Shown in pieces: positions 1 through 6,436 of a DNA stretch of 7,741 nucleotides. Position 1 is the first letter of the stretch, and each line of letters starts with the position of its first letter. The position numbers and the translations under genes are program-made. The stretch lies in the NCBI GenBank assembly GCA_021785235.1, contig JAJYGB010000600.1, positions 1 through 7,741 on the forward strand. Direction: 5' to 3'. Below the pieces are notes generated by a model, which was not told where the DNA came from, made no database searches, and saw only the letters and a program-made list of their open reading frames with translations. Source of the DNA: Bacteroidota bacterium (lineage in GTDB: Bacteria > Bacteroidota > Kryptoniia > Kryptoniales > JAKASW01).

Positions 1-984
1 ATCCCATCTCAGCCTCTCGGCGACAACGGGAAGGCGGCACAGGGAGAATCATATTACACTGCTCCAAATCCTCCCTTCGGTGCGACATTAACCTATTATC
101 TCAAGGAAAGCCTGAAGACGCAGAAGGAAATTCGTCAGGAAGAGGAGAGTAAGGCCGAGAAGAGCGGCACCGCGATGGTATACCCGACCGAGGAGCAACT
201 GACAGCGGAAGGGATGCAGCCGTCCCCGGCAATCGAGCTTAAGGTTACGGACGAATCGGGGGACGTGGTTCGCAGGATCGAAGGGCCTGTTACTTCAGGC
301 ATCCACCGTGTGAGCTGGGACCTGAGATACCCAAGCATGGTGGTTCGCGAGAGACCGCGGAATTATGGTTCGGACGACGGACCCCTCGTAATGCCGGGCA
401 AGTACACCGTCACACTCTATCAACAGGCAGACGGAAAGACGACCCAGCTCTCGCAACCGCAGAGCTTTACAGTTTATGTACCTGGAGAAGACACCATGCC
501 ATCCGCTGACCACGAAGCTCTTGTCGCCTTCCAGCAGAAAGTTACGAAATTGCACGGCGCGATCTATGGTGCACTGCAAACAGCGAACCAGCTGAGAACC
601 AGGCTCGGCTTGATAGAGAAGGCTCTGAACCAGGCTCCCGCGAACATCGAGAATCTGCGAGCCGACGTCTACAGCATGCAGATGAAACTCGATTCAATCC
701 TCATTCAGATGCGCGGCAACGAAACGCTGCGCGCGCTCAGCTTGAACACGCCTATTTCCATCAGCGAGCGCGTGGAGACTATCATGTTCAATGAGTCCAT
801 GTCAACGGCCCGTCCGCCGCAAACGGATGTGACCTCTTATGAAATCGCGAGTGAAGAATTCGTCGGACAACTGGGTGAGCTCAAGACCCTCATTAACACG
901 GATCTGAAAGATCTCGAGGGGAAAATGCAGGCGGCGGGAGCGCCCTGGACGCCCGGAACTCTCCCCGATTGGAACGGGAAATAG
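1..984 (+). CDS. C-terminal part of a sortilin/BNR-repeat-like secreted protein (5' truncated by window edge)
   Basis: The reading frame is open from base 1 and ends at TAG 982-984, giving the last 327 residues; an internal Met at base 175 is not the real start. The segment starting PNPPFGATLTYYLK (about residues 23-36), followed by a charged KESLKTQKEIRQEEE stretch, is typical of the linker after the VPS10/sortilin-like BNR propeller in large exported bacterial 'glycosyl hydrolase' or 'exo-alpha-sialidase' annotated proteins of about 1000-1100 residues. About two thirds of such a protein would lie upstream. Residues ~77-165 look like a beta-sandwich (IELKVTDESG, then GIHRVSWDLRYP), resembling FlgD/Ig-like modules. 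Residues ~172-260 are predicted helical, and the chain ends PWTPGTLPDWNGK. The enzymatic label of this family is not backed by anything visible here and no catalytic residue can be seen. Family assignment is from recognition of the tail; function is unknown. Confidence 0.8.
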   Translation: MPSQPLGDNGKAAQGESYYTAPNPPFGATLTYYLKESLKTQKEIRQEEESKAEKSGTAMVYPTEEQLTAEGMQPSPAIELKVTDESGDVVRRIEGPVTSGIHRVSWDLRYPSMVVRERPRNYGSDDGPLVMPGKYTVTLYQQADGKTTQLSQPQSFTVYVPGEDTMPSADHEALVAFQQKVTKLHGAIYGALQTANQLRTRLGLIEKALNQAPANIENLRADVYSMQMKLDSILIQMRGNETLRALSLNTPISISERVETIMFNESMSTARPPQTDVTSYEIASEEFVGQLGELKTLINTDLKDLEGKMQAAGAPWTPGTLPDWNGK

Positions 985-1003
985 AAATTTGACCCTCCCG
1001 TGG

Positions 1004-1025
1004 GGGGCCTCTTCGATGAGACCCC
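1004..1025 (+). other. Weak stem-loop in the gap before the phosphoesterase gene
   Basis: GGGGCCTC (1004-1011) can pair with GAGACCCC (1018-1025) around a 6-nt loop TTCGAT, with one C-A mismatch. It lies 19 nt after the stop of the preceding gene. No T-run follows, so it is not a canonical intrinsic terminator. It could attenuate or stabilise the mRNA between two cotranscribed genes, or be chance. Confidence 0.25.
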
Positions 1026-1050
1026 TCGCGGTACTTCAAGCAATTCATCC

Positions 1051-1054
1051 GGAG
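1051..1054 (+). promoter_or_regulatory. Ribosome binding site favouring the ATG at 1066
   Basis: GGAG lies 11 nt before ATG 1066. The longest open frame starts at GTG 1000, but that start would put 22 polar residues ahead of the signal peptide. ATG 1066, or ATG 1078 (four codons later), gives a normal Lys/Arg-rich n-region directly before the hydrophobic core, so 1066 is preferred. Confidence 0.5.
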
Positions 1055-1065
1055 AATATTCTGAC

Positions 1066-3657
1066 ATGAAAAGAGACATGAAATCTTACCTTTTGATCTT
1101 CGCGCTGTCGTCGCTGGTTGCGACGCTGTCATTTCCCAGGTACACTTGTGCTCAGGACGATGATGAAGGTTTCGACGTCCCCGGCACGGAGCACATGCTG
1201 AATAGCGAGTTGTGGACATTCGCGAAGGGGACTTCATACTCATCGATTGAATCCTACCTGGAAAGATCCCACGCGCTCTCTGAGGAAGCGGAGTCGAGCG
1301 AGATCGCGCTCCCGACCGGCTGGAAGATTGCTCCCGCCGGCACGCAGGTGGAACTTGGGAGGTTTCCATCGGACGCCGTCTTTTTCAATGATTACCTGGT
1401 TGTCCTCAATAGCGGCGACTATTGGAAGGAGCCTCAGGAGCTTTCGATCGTGGACGTCAAGGAGGCGAAGGTCAGGAAGACCATCAAGCTGAGCTCGATC
1501 TTCCCATCGGCATGCGTGGGTGAAGACGGGTATCTCTACGTCAGCGGCGGCTACGCGTCGTCAGTCTATCGAATCGGAAAAGATTTCAATTTGGCGCGGA
1601 CTTATCCTGTTAATGGATACACCTCCGGGGTGTGTCCCATCGGCTCCACTTACCTGGCCGTAGCTTATCTCACGGCAAACGATTCTGAAGGCAAATACGG
1701 CAAAGGTAAGATCGCGATACTCAACACTGAGTCGGGGCAAATCGAGAAGGAAGCGGAAGTCGGTTACTTCCCCTATTCAGTCGCATACGCGGGCGGAAAA
1801 ATATTTGTGTCGGTTCTCGGCGAAGACAAGGTGGAAATATTCAGCAAAGGCTTGAAGCTGACTTCAACCTTGACGGTCGGAAAGGGACCGGGAAACATGA
1901 CGGTCGACGGCCATTTAGTCTACGTCGTCAATCAGAATTCCGACGCCGTCTACGTGATCAATGCCGTCACTGACAAGTTCGAGAAGAAGATTAACGTTTC
2001 CGCGAAGGGAGTCAGTTACGGTGCCGCTCCCACATCGTGCGCGATCAGTGGCAGCAAGTTGTACGTCAGCGAAGCGACGATGAATGCGGTCGCCGTGCTG
2101 AACAGGACAACCGGGAAACTCCTTGGCTACGTCCCGGCCGGCTGGTATCCTACAAAGGTGCTCGTTCATGACGGGAACTTATTGACGATAAGCGCGAAGG
2201 GAATCCATGGCAGGCGGCCCAACCCAGACGGCCCTCAGCCGGTCAAAGGAAAGGGAGGTCCCGATTATGTCCTCAACTTGCTCAAGGGAACCGCGTCGAT
2301 AGTTCCTGAATCCGCAATTGAACCTCATCTTAAGCCGTGGACCAGGCTTGTCGAAGACGGATCGCCTCTGTACAGTCCTGCAAAAGGGCTCAAACTGCCG
2401 ATAAAGCACATTTTTTACATCATAAGGGAAAACAGGACTTACGACCAGATCCTCGGTGATCTCGGACGCGGCAACGGCGATTCGACTCTGACCCTCTTCG
2501 GAGAATCGGTCACTCCGAACGGCCACAAGATCGCCCGGGATTTTGTCGACCTCGACAACTACTTTGCCGACGGTGAGATTAGCGTCCTGGGGCACAGCTT
2601 TACGACCAGCGGCTACGCGAGTCCCTTCCTTGAGCTGCTCGGAAATATCGCATACTCCGATCGCTATAAAGGGTACCCGTTCGGAACAGTGCCCGCCGTA
2701 TTCTCGCCGGCATATATCTGGGATGCGCTCCGGGCAAAGAATGTCCCGTTCAAGGTATACGGAGAGCCGTACTATTTGTCTACCGCCGCGCACAGGTTAG
2801 TGGATGAGACTTTTGGCGCTAACAGCGAGTTGGCGAAGAAGTTCTACGCCCAAAGCATGGAACTTGCTTCGTCAGTGGACAGGGGAAAAGAGTTCTCGGA
2901 CTTTACGGCCGCGTATTACGATCACTCTCACACGCCGACTGAAATATCTAAACTTCTCACCACCACCGACTTCGGAGCCGGCATATCGAAAATCTTTGTC
3001 GGGGATGAATCACTCTACGAGGCGTTTAGGTCGAACGAGAAATTCCGGATGAGATTTGCAGACTTCCTGTCGCATTACGCGTTTAATTATTATACCTGGG
3101 ATTTGAAGTACTCCGACCTTAAGAGGTTTACGGCCTGGAGAGAGGATTTTAATTACCTGCTCCAGGAAAACCGGCTGCCCAAATTCGAATACATCTGGCT
3201 TCCAAACGATCACACCGGCGGGACGAATCCGAATTATCCGAACCCCTACCAGCTGGTGTCGGAAAACGACGCGGCGTTGGGCCAGATCCTGAAGACAATC
3301 TCGCACAGCCCGGTCTGGAAGAGCAGTCTTGTGCTTGTCGAAGAGGACGACGCCCAGAACGGGCCCGACCATGTCGATGCCACGCGAACGGTTGCTCTCG
3401 CGGCGGGGCCTTACGTGAAACGAGATGAGGTTGTACACGACCGTTACGACCAGCTGAGCATGCTGAGGACTGTTGAACTTATTCTCGGCCTCGATCCGCT
3501 CAATCTCGGCGACGCGCTCGCGGTTCCGATGTTCGGGATGTTTTCGAAGACACCGGACCTCAAGCCGTATACTCCAGCAGCACCGTCGAGCCATCTGATG
3601 GATTCCGACCGGGAGCTTTATGAACAACTGAATAACTCAACCGGGGGGAGCAAATGA
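1066..3657 (+). CDS. Exported YncE-like beta-propeller / phosphoesterase fusion protein
   Basis: 863 residues from ATG 1066. Residues 1-29 form a Sec signal peptide: MKRDMK, a hydrophobic core [13 protein letters not shown], and likely cleavage after TCA|Q, so the mature protein acts outside the cytoplasm. Residues ~90-405 are a YVTN/YncE-type beta-propeller with repeated units such as [12 protein letters not shown] and [12 protein letters not shown]. Residues ~446-850 are a phosphoesterase domain (PF04185; acid phosphatase/phospholipase C family). Its signature ENRTYDQ has E455-N456, the predicted metal ligands. A Ser/Thr-rich [10 protein letters not shown] (509-518) is where a nucleophile would be expected. 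LPNDHTGG (712-719) and [14 protein letters not shown] (758-771) supply the remaining Asp/His/Glu ligands. This architecture is annotated as 'bifunctional YncE family/alkaline phosphatase family protein'. The substrate is not evident; a phosphomonoester or phosphodiester is likely. All motifs are intact. The stop overlaps the start of deoC by 4 nt. Confidence 0.9.
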   Translation: MKRDMKSYLLIFALSSLVATLSFPRYTCAQDDDEGFDVPGTEHMLNSELWTFAKGTSYSSIESYLERSHALSEEAESSEIALPTGWKIAPAGTQVELGRFPSDAVFFNDYLVVLNSGDYWKEPQELSIVDVKEAKVRKTIKLSSIFPSACVGEDGYLYVSGGYASSVYRIGKDFNLARTYPVNGYTSGVCPIGSTYLAVAYLTANDSEGKYGKGKIAILNTESGQIEKEAEVGYFPYSVAYAGGKIFVSVLGEDKVEIFSKGLKLTSTLTVGKGPGNMTVDGHLVYVVNQNSDAVYVINAVTDKFEKKINVSAKGVSYGAAPTSCAISGSKLYVSEATMNAVAVLNRTTGKLLGYVPAGWYPTKVLVHDGNLLTISAKGIHGRRPNPDGPQPVKGKGGPDYVLNLLKGTASIVPESAIEPHLKPWTRLVEDGSPLYSPAKGLKLPIKHIFYIIRENRTYDQILGDLGRGNGDSTLTLFGESVTPNGHKIARDFVDLDNYFADGEISVLGHSFTTSGYASPFLELLGNIAYSDRYKGYPFGTVPAVFSPAYIWDALRAKNVPFKVYGEPYYLSTAAHRLVDETFGANSELAKKFYAQSMELASSVDRGKEFSDFTAAYYDHSHTPTEISKLLTTTDFGAGISKIFVGDESLYEAFRSNEKFRMRFADFLSHYAFNYYTWDLKYSDLKRFTAWREDFNYLLQENRLPKFEYIWLPNDHTGGTNPNYPNPYQLVSENDAALGQILKTISHSPVWKSSLVLVEEDDAQNGPDHVDATRTVALAAGPYVKRDEVVHDRYDQLSMLRTVELILGLDPLNLGDALAVPMFGMFSKTPDLKPYTPAAPSSHLMDSDRELYEQLNNSTGGSK
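3643..3650 (+). promoter_or_regulatory. Closely spaced ribosome binding site of deoC
   Basis: GGGGGGAG ends only 3 nt before the deoC ATG at 3654, shorter than the usual 5-9 nt. With the ATGA stop/start overlap at 3654-3657, it suggests that deoC is translated partly by re-initiation of ribosomes finishing the upstream gene. Confidence 0.55.
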
Positions 3658-4337
3658 GCGAAAAGAAAATTGCGGCGGGTGAACTTGCGCGGATGATCGA
3701 TCACACGATCCTGAAGCCGGAGGCGACTCCCGCCGAAGTCGATGGCCTGTGTAAGGAGGCTCTGGAATATAACTTTGCGAGCGTCTGTGTCAATCCAGGA
3801 TACGTGACGTTCGCGAGGGACAGATTGAAAAATTCGGCGGTCAAGGTTTGCAGCGTAATAGGCTTCCCGCTCGGGGCAACCACGACGGGTTCAAAGGTGC
3901 ACGAAGCCGAGGAGGCCATTTCGAACGGCGCCCAGGAAGTCGACATGGTAATCAATATAGGCAGACTGAAATCTGGAGATCTGAAGTACATTGAAGCCGA
4001 CATACGGGCCGTAGTCGATACAGCCCACGCGCGATCCACGATCCTCAAGGTCATTATCGAGACCTGTCTTCTCACTGATGAGGAGAAGGAAGTGGCCTGC
4101 ACGATAGCTAAGAGGGCGGGCGCGGATTTTGTGAAGACATCGACCGGTTTCAGCAAGTCGGGCGCTACGGCGGCAGACGTCGCGCTCATGAGAAGAGTCG
4201 TCGGACCATCGGTGGGGGTGAAGGCTTCAGGCGGAGTGAGAAATTATGCCGATGCTGTTCTCATGATTCAGAGCGGGGCAAACAGGATCGGTACCAGTTC
4301 GGGTGTGAAAATCATCCTGGAGAGCAGACAGCAGTGA
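3654..4337 (+). CDS. deoC: Deoxyribose-phosphate aldolase
   Basis: 227 residues, the normal length for bacterial DeoC. It is a cytoplasmic class I aldolase that splits 2-deoxy-D-ribose 5-phosphate into glyceraldehyde 3-phosphate and acetaldehyde, the last step of deoxynucleoside catabolism. It is a TIM barrel. Landmarks are IDHTILKP (15-22), [12 protein letters not shown] (67-78), EVDMVINIG with Asp97 (equivalent to E. coli Asp102), FVKTSTGF with Lys161 as the Schiff-base lysine, VKASGGVR with Lys190 (equivalent to E. coli Lys201), and the phosphate-binding end [10 protein letters not shown] (208-217). All catalytic residues are present. ATG 3654 overlaps the TGA of the phosphoesterase gene (ATGA). 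No other deo gene (deoA, deoB, deoD) is adjacent. Its partner here is an exported phosphoesterase, so a role in salvage of externally derived deoxynucleotides is conceivable but only inferred. Confidence 0.97.
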   Translation: MSEKKIAAGELARMIDHTILKPEATPAEVDGLCKEALEYNFASVCVNPGYVTFARDRLKNSAVKVCSVIGFPLGATTTGSKVHEAEEAISNGAQEVDMVINIGRLKSGDLKYIEADIRAVVDTAHARSTILKVIIETCLLTDEEKEVACTIAKRAGADFVKTSTGFSKSGATAADVALMRRVVGPSVGVKASGGVRNYADAVLMIQSGANRIGTSSGVKIILESRQQ

Positions 4338-4486
4338 AGCCCCCTTCCCAGTTGCGGTGTTGGGATTCAGGACAGAATTCGGCGAAGCAGAAGAAGCGCA
4401 AATTATTAATGTCTTTTTGCCTTTTCGACACAGATTCGTCGCCCGGGTAGAACCCACAAAGACTTTCGTTGAGTTGTTCATCACGT

Positions 4487-4609
4487 TGCGTTGAAGTTCT
4501 CTACGCTCGGTTTAGTGCGAATGCAAACGGTATAACCGACAATTCGTCGGCGCGACGGAATCATGTGTTGAGTGTTTCAACGCACGCGAAGGCGCTGTGT
4601 ACGTTCGCG
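4487..4609 (+). other. Candidate structured RNA element (paired inverted repeats)
   Basis: A perfect 9-nt inverted repeat, TGCGTTGAA (4487-4495) and TTCAACGCA (4576-4584), could close an ~80-nt domain, with two further G-U pairs possible inside. Within it CCGAC (4536-4540) pairs with GTCGG (4546-4550), or alternatively CGTCG (4545-4549) with CGACG (4553-4557). Directly adjoining the closing helix, CGCGAA (4585-4590) pairs with TTCGCG (4604-4609), so the two helices could stack. A 9-nt match alone is about what chance gives in a region this size. The element is speculative and matches no RNA family I recognise. Confidence 0.22.
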
Positions 4610-4638
4610 CAACGTGTTGGTTTTCCCTCCTTGTAGTC

Positions 4639-4656
4639 ACTCGTCTTGCAATGAGT
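4639..4656 (+). other. Small stem-loop
   Basis: ACTCGT (4639-4644) pairs with ATGAGT (4651-4656), including one G-U pair, around a 6-nt loop CTTGCA. It is the first of three consecutive small hairpins ahead of the possible small ORF. Confidence 0.25.
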
Positions 4657-4660
4657 TAGC

Positions 4661-4680
4661 CCTCTGGTTTTTTCCGGGGG
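4661..4680 (+). other. Stem-loop with T6 loop
   Basis: CCTCTGG (4661-4667) pairs with CCGGGGG (4674-4680), seven pairs including two G-U, around a loop of six T. It is not followed by a T-run, so it does not look like a terminator on the + strand. Confidence 0.25.
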
Positions 4681-4682
4681 TT

Positions 4683-4701
4683 CCCGTGTTTTCGGAACGG
4701 G
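4683..4701 (+). other. Small stem-loop upstream of the small ORF
   Basis: CCCGT (4683-4687) pairs perfectly with ACGGG (4697-4701) around a 9-nt loop. An alternative register pairs TTCC (4681-4684) with GGAA (4694-4697). It sits 19 nt ahead of the first possible start codon of the small ORF, so it could affect translation there. Confidence 0.22.
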
Positions 4702-4720
4702 TATTGTAGAATATGGGGTG

Positions 4721-4894
4721 ATGATTCAAATGGAAATCGTAAGAATGAGAAAGAAACGCCGGGATTTTGGTGGGACGATTCCTCCGGAACGCCCTCAAGT
4801 TCCCAGCGAATATCGGGAGTACGGCACCTCGCCGCACGATCTCGTTTGCGAACATCAGTTTAACAAGTCAACACACTTTACTGTAAAATCTTAG
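4721..4894 (+). CDS. Possible small ORF (54-57 residues) leading into the hyb-like operon
   Basis: ATG 4721 (57 residues) or ATG 4730 (54 residues) runs to TAG 4892-4894. GGTGAT at 4717-4722 matches the extended anti-SD complement and stands 7 nt before ATG 4730, making that the better start. The product begins MEIVRMRKKRRDF, is basic near its N-terminus and Pro/Tyr-rich in the middle (TIPPERPQVPSEYREYG), has a single Cys, and has no membrane segment. I do not recognise it. Its TAG shares bases with the SD AGGAGGT (4893-4899) of the next gene, so ribosomes ending here would stop on that site. That would suit translational coupling or a leader peptide. A chance open frame of this length is quite possible. 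Confidence 0.3.
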   Translation: MIQMEIVRMRKKRRDFGGTIPPERPQVPSEYREYGTSPHDLVCEHQFNKSTHFTVKS

Positions 4895-4899
4895 GAGGT
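4893..4899 (+). promoter_or_regulatory. Strong Shine-Dalgarno of the GcvH-like gene
   Basis: AGGAGGT, 5 nt before ATG 4905, is a near-perfect SD and fixes that start. It overlaps the stop codon (4892-4894) of the possible small ORF. Confidence 0.8.
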
Positions 4900-4904
4900 T
4901 CAAA

Positions 4905-5612
4905 ATGGTTGCGTTATTTGTAGTCGCGACAATAATCATATTCCTGGGAATTGATTATTTCGTGCAGCGGGCAGCCAAACGAAAAGCGGCGCTTTCTCCG
5001 GCCGCCCAAGTCTCGGCAAAGCCAAGGTTTATGATACCCAAAGGCTATTTCTTCGGCAAGGGGCACACATGGGTCGAACTCCTTCCTGACGGCCTGACCC
5101 GTGTTGGGCTGGATGACTTCGTCCAGAAGATACTCGGACCGGTCGGTGAGGTCGAGACCATCCCCGTCAATACGATCGTCCGTAAGGGTGATAAGCTCTT
5201 CACGGTGAGGCAGGGTGGAAAAGAGATGTCTTTCCGCGCGCCCATTTCCGGCAAGGTCGTCGCTTTTAATGATGGCTTGAGTCATTCGCCCGGAGTTGTC
5301 AGGAAAGAGCCGTACAAGGGAGGCTGGGTCACGCTGGTGGAACCGACGAATCTCGCGGGAGAGATCAAACAGCTTTCAATCGGCAATGAAGCCGCACTGT
5401 GGCTTAAGGACGAGATAAAGAGGTTCAGGAATTTCATAACCGCGCAGAGCGAGGCGCTCGGGGCGGCGGGAACTCCCTCTCTTGCCGGAGTGACTCTCAT
5501 GGACGGCGGTATTCCGGTAAATGACGTCATGGAACACTCTCCGCAGGAAGTATGGCAGAAGTTCGAGAACGATTTCCTCGCGGCAAGTAACGGCAATCAG
5601 AAAACTAACTAG
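4905..5612 (+). CDS. Membrane-anchored GcvH-like (lipoyl-type fold) protein
   Basis: 235 residues. Residues 2-20 form one hydrophobic helix (VALFVVATIIIFLGIDYFV) followed by the basic run QRAAKRK, so the positive-inside rule places the rest in the cytoplasm. Residues ~53-147 align without gaps to the glycine cleavage H protein: GHTWV for EHEWL, TRVGLDDFVQKILG for YTVGITEHAQELLG, APISGKVVAFND for APVSGEIVAVND, and EPYKGGW for EPYAGGW. The H-protein motif ESVKA is replaced by RQGGK. The position of the lipoylated Lys is Gly105, and a Lys (106) lies one residue later. Normal lipoylation is therefore doubtful. Residues ~150-235 are a helical tail of unknown role. It is 29 nt upstream of the HybA-like gene and clearly in the same operon, with no gcvT or gcvP nearby. 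It is probably an assembly or structural partner of the membrane redox complex rather than part of glycine cleavage; this is inference. The start is fixed by a strong SD. Confidence 0.82.
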   Translation: MVALFVVATIIIFLGIDYFVQRAAKRKAALSPAAQVSAKPRFMIPKGYFFGKGHTWVELLPDGLTRVGLDDFVQKILGPVGEVETIPVNTIVRKGDKLFTVRQGGKEMSFRAPISGKVVAFNDGLSHSPGVVRKEPYKGGWVTLVEPTNLAGEIKQLSIGNEAALWLKDEIKRFRNFITAQSEALGAAGTPSLAGVTLMDGGIPVNDVMEHSPQEVWQKFENDFLAASNGNQKTN

Positions 5613-5629
5613 AAGTCGTTAATCGTAAA

Positions 5630-5634
5630 GGGAG
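5630..5634 (+). promoter_or_regulatory. Ribosome binding site of the HybA-like gene
   Basis: GGGAG is 7 nt before ATG 5642, an ideal spacing. A TAA in the same frame at 5606-5608 limits any upstream extension to 11 codons, so this site settles that the protein has no N-terminal signal peptide. Confidence 0.75.
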
Positions 5635-5641
5635 AACCAAA

Positions 5642-6421
5642 ATGAAGAGTCAGGTGGGAATTTTAGTTGATACAACCCAGTGCATCGGGTGCATGGCGTG
5701 CGAAGAGGCATGCGAGGACAGATGGGGTTTTCCCCGTACCGACGTGCACGAGCTGTCGTGCGAGAAGAACACGGTGGTCCAGCAGTACGGCGATACATAC
5801 GTGCCGAGACTCTGCATGCATTGCGAGGATCCGACATGCGCGTCGGTTTGCCCGGTCGGAGCGCTGAAGAAGACTGCCGAAGGCCCGGTTACATATGATG
5901 AGGAAAAATGCATTGGCTGCAGGTATTGCATGCAGGCCTGTCCGTTCCAAATACCGAAGTATCAATGGAACAAACCTAACCCTAAAGTTACGAAATGCGA
6001 CATGTGCTTCGACCGCCAGCAGCAGGGAAAGCAGCCGGCGTGTGTTGAAGCGTGTCCGGCGCAGGCTCGTATCTTCGGGAATCGTGATGAATTGATTGGA
6101 GAAGCCAATAAGAGAATTAAAAACGACCCGAACACTTATTTCCAACACATATTCGGGACAACCGAGATCGGCGGAACATCAACCATGTATCTTGCGGGAG
6201 TCGACTTCGGCAAACTTGGATTTCCCGCGAATCTTCCGAAGAAAGCGCTTCCCAAGTATACCTGGGAGATCATGGAGAAGATCCCCGACTATTTCGTCTG
6301 GGGCAGCACACTTATGGCAGGTTTCTGGTGGCTCACCAACCGCAAAAAGAAAGTGGCTGAGTACGAGGAAGGATTGAAGCGCGAAGACGCGCAGGACAAC
6401 GACACTGAAAACAAACGGTAA
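5642..6421 (+). CDS. hybA: HybA-like four-cluster [4Fe-4S] ferredoxin subunit with C-terminal membrane anchor
   Basis: 259 residues. Sixteen cysteines form four [4Fe-4S] sets: C14-C17-C20-C24, C58-C61-C66-C70, C90-C93-C96-C100, and C119-C122 with C134-C138. The pattern and neighbouring residues (CMHCEDPTCASVCPVGALKK, CIGCRYCMQACPF, CVEACPA) resemble E. coli HybA, which passes electrons from the hydrogenase-2 small subunit to HybB. The later region with TSTMYLAGVDFGKLGFP also matches the HybA pattern, separating it from shorter NrfC/PsrB proteins. Residues ~216-232 (DYFVWGSTLMAGFWWLT) form one membrane helix followed by NRKKK, suggesting a cytoplasmic C-tail and therefore a periplasmic cluster domain. 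Unlike E. coli HybA, there is no Tat signal: the first cluster begins at residue 14, and an in-frame stop lies close upstream. Export as a hitchhiker with a Tat-bearing partner is possible. The gap to the HybB-like gene is 15 nt. Confidence 0.88.
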   Translation: MKSQVGILVDTTQCIGCMACEEACEDRWGFPRTDVHELSCEKNTVVQQYGDTYVPRLCMHCEDPTCASVCPVGALKKTAEGPVTYDEEKCIGCRYCMQACPFQIPKYQWNKPNPKVTKCDMCFDRQQQGKQPACVEACPAQARIFGNRDELIGEANKRIKNDPNTYFQHIFGTTEIGGTSTMYLAGVDFGKLGFPANLPKKALPKYTWEIMEKIPDYFVWGSTLMAGFWWLTNRKKKVAEYEEGLKREDAQDNDTENKR

Positions 6422-6436
6422 ACCACTGGAGGCAAA

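Larger units (their letters stand above)
4338..4904. other. 567-nt gap between deoC and the hyb-like operon
   Basis: No gene of normal size is supported here on either strand. The part 4338-4480 shows little beyond a short hairpin: TCCCAG 4346-4351 with TTGGGA 4360-4365, without a T-run. The part 4487-4701 is dense in short inverted repeats, listed separately. The part 4721-4894 holds a possible small ORF. A promoter for the downstream operon is expected, but I found no convincing -35/-10 pair. TAGAAT at 4707-4712 and TATAAC at 4531-4536 are isolated -10-like hexamers without a proper -35. I see no tRNA, no RNase P or SRP signature, and no recognised riboswitch core. Confidence 0.6.

Noticed and set aside
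986..994. AATTTGACC shortly after two stop codons (986-994 and again at 7680-7688), containing a TTGACC -35-like motif
   Set aside because: No matching -10 box lies 16-18 nt downstream of the first copy, and the second copy is followed by an SD and start codon within 15 nt. A 9-nt repeat in about 7.7 kb is likely coincidence.
1000..1065. GTG 1000 as the start of the phosphoesterase protein
   Set aside because: It adds 22 polar residues before an otherwise normal signal peptide, has no good SD, and runs through the possible hairpin at 1004-1025. ATG 1066 has GGAG upstream and gives a standard signal peptide.
4346..4365. Hairpin after deoC as an intrinsic terminator
   Set aside because: The stem is only six pairs with a terminal G-T and an 8-nt loop, and there is no T-run afterwards.
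4227..4484. 85-codon minus-strand frame overlapping the end of deoC
   Set aside because: It starts at a GTG without an SD, and half of it is a shadow of deoC. No domain is recognisable.
4357..4494. Open + strand frame of 45 codons from GTG 4357 after deoC
   Set aside because: It has no SD, a weak start codon, and is simply the continuation of an alternative frame within deoC. DeoC already ends with its usual C-terminus, so a frameshifted extension is not needed.
4637..4855. 72-codon frame on the minus strand in the gap
   Set aside because: There is no SD before its start and no recognisable domain. It is antisense to the better supported small ORF and overlaps the hairpin cluster.
4860..4889. 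Promoter-like pair TTAACA (4860-4865) and TAAAAT (4884-4889), spacing 18
   Set aside because: Transcription would start around 4896, inside the SD at 4893-4899, and would remove it from the mRNA. The strong SD argues that transcripts start further upstream.
4905..5612. Annotation as the true glycine cleavage H protein (gcvH)
   Set aside because: The lipoyl-lysine motif is altered, the protein is membrane-anchored and about 100 residues longer than GcvH, and no gcv genes are adjacent.
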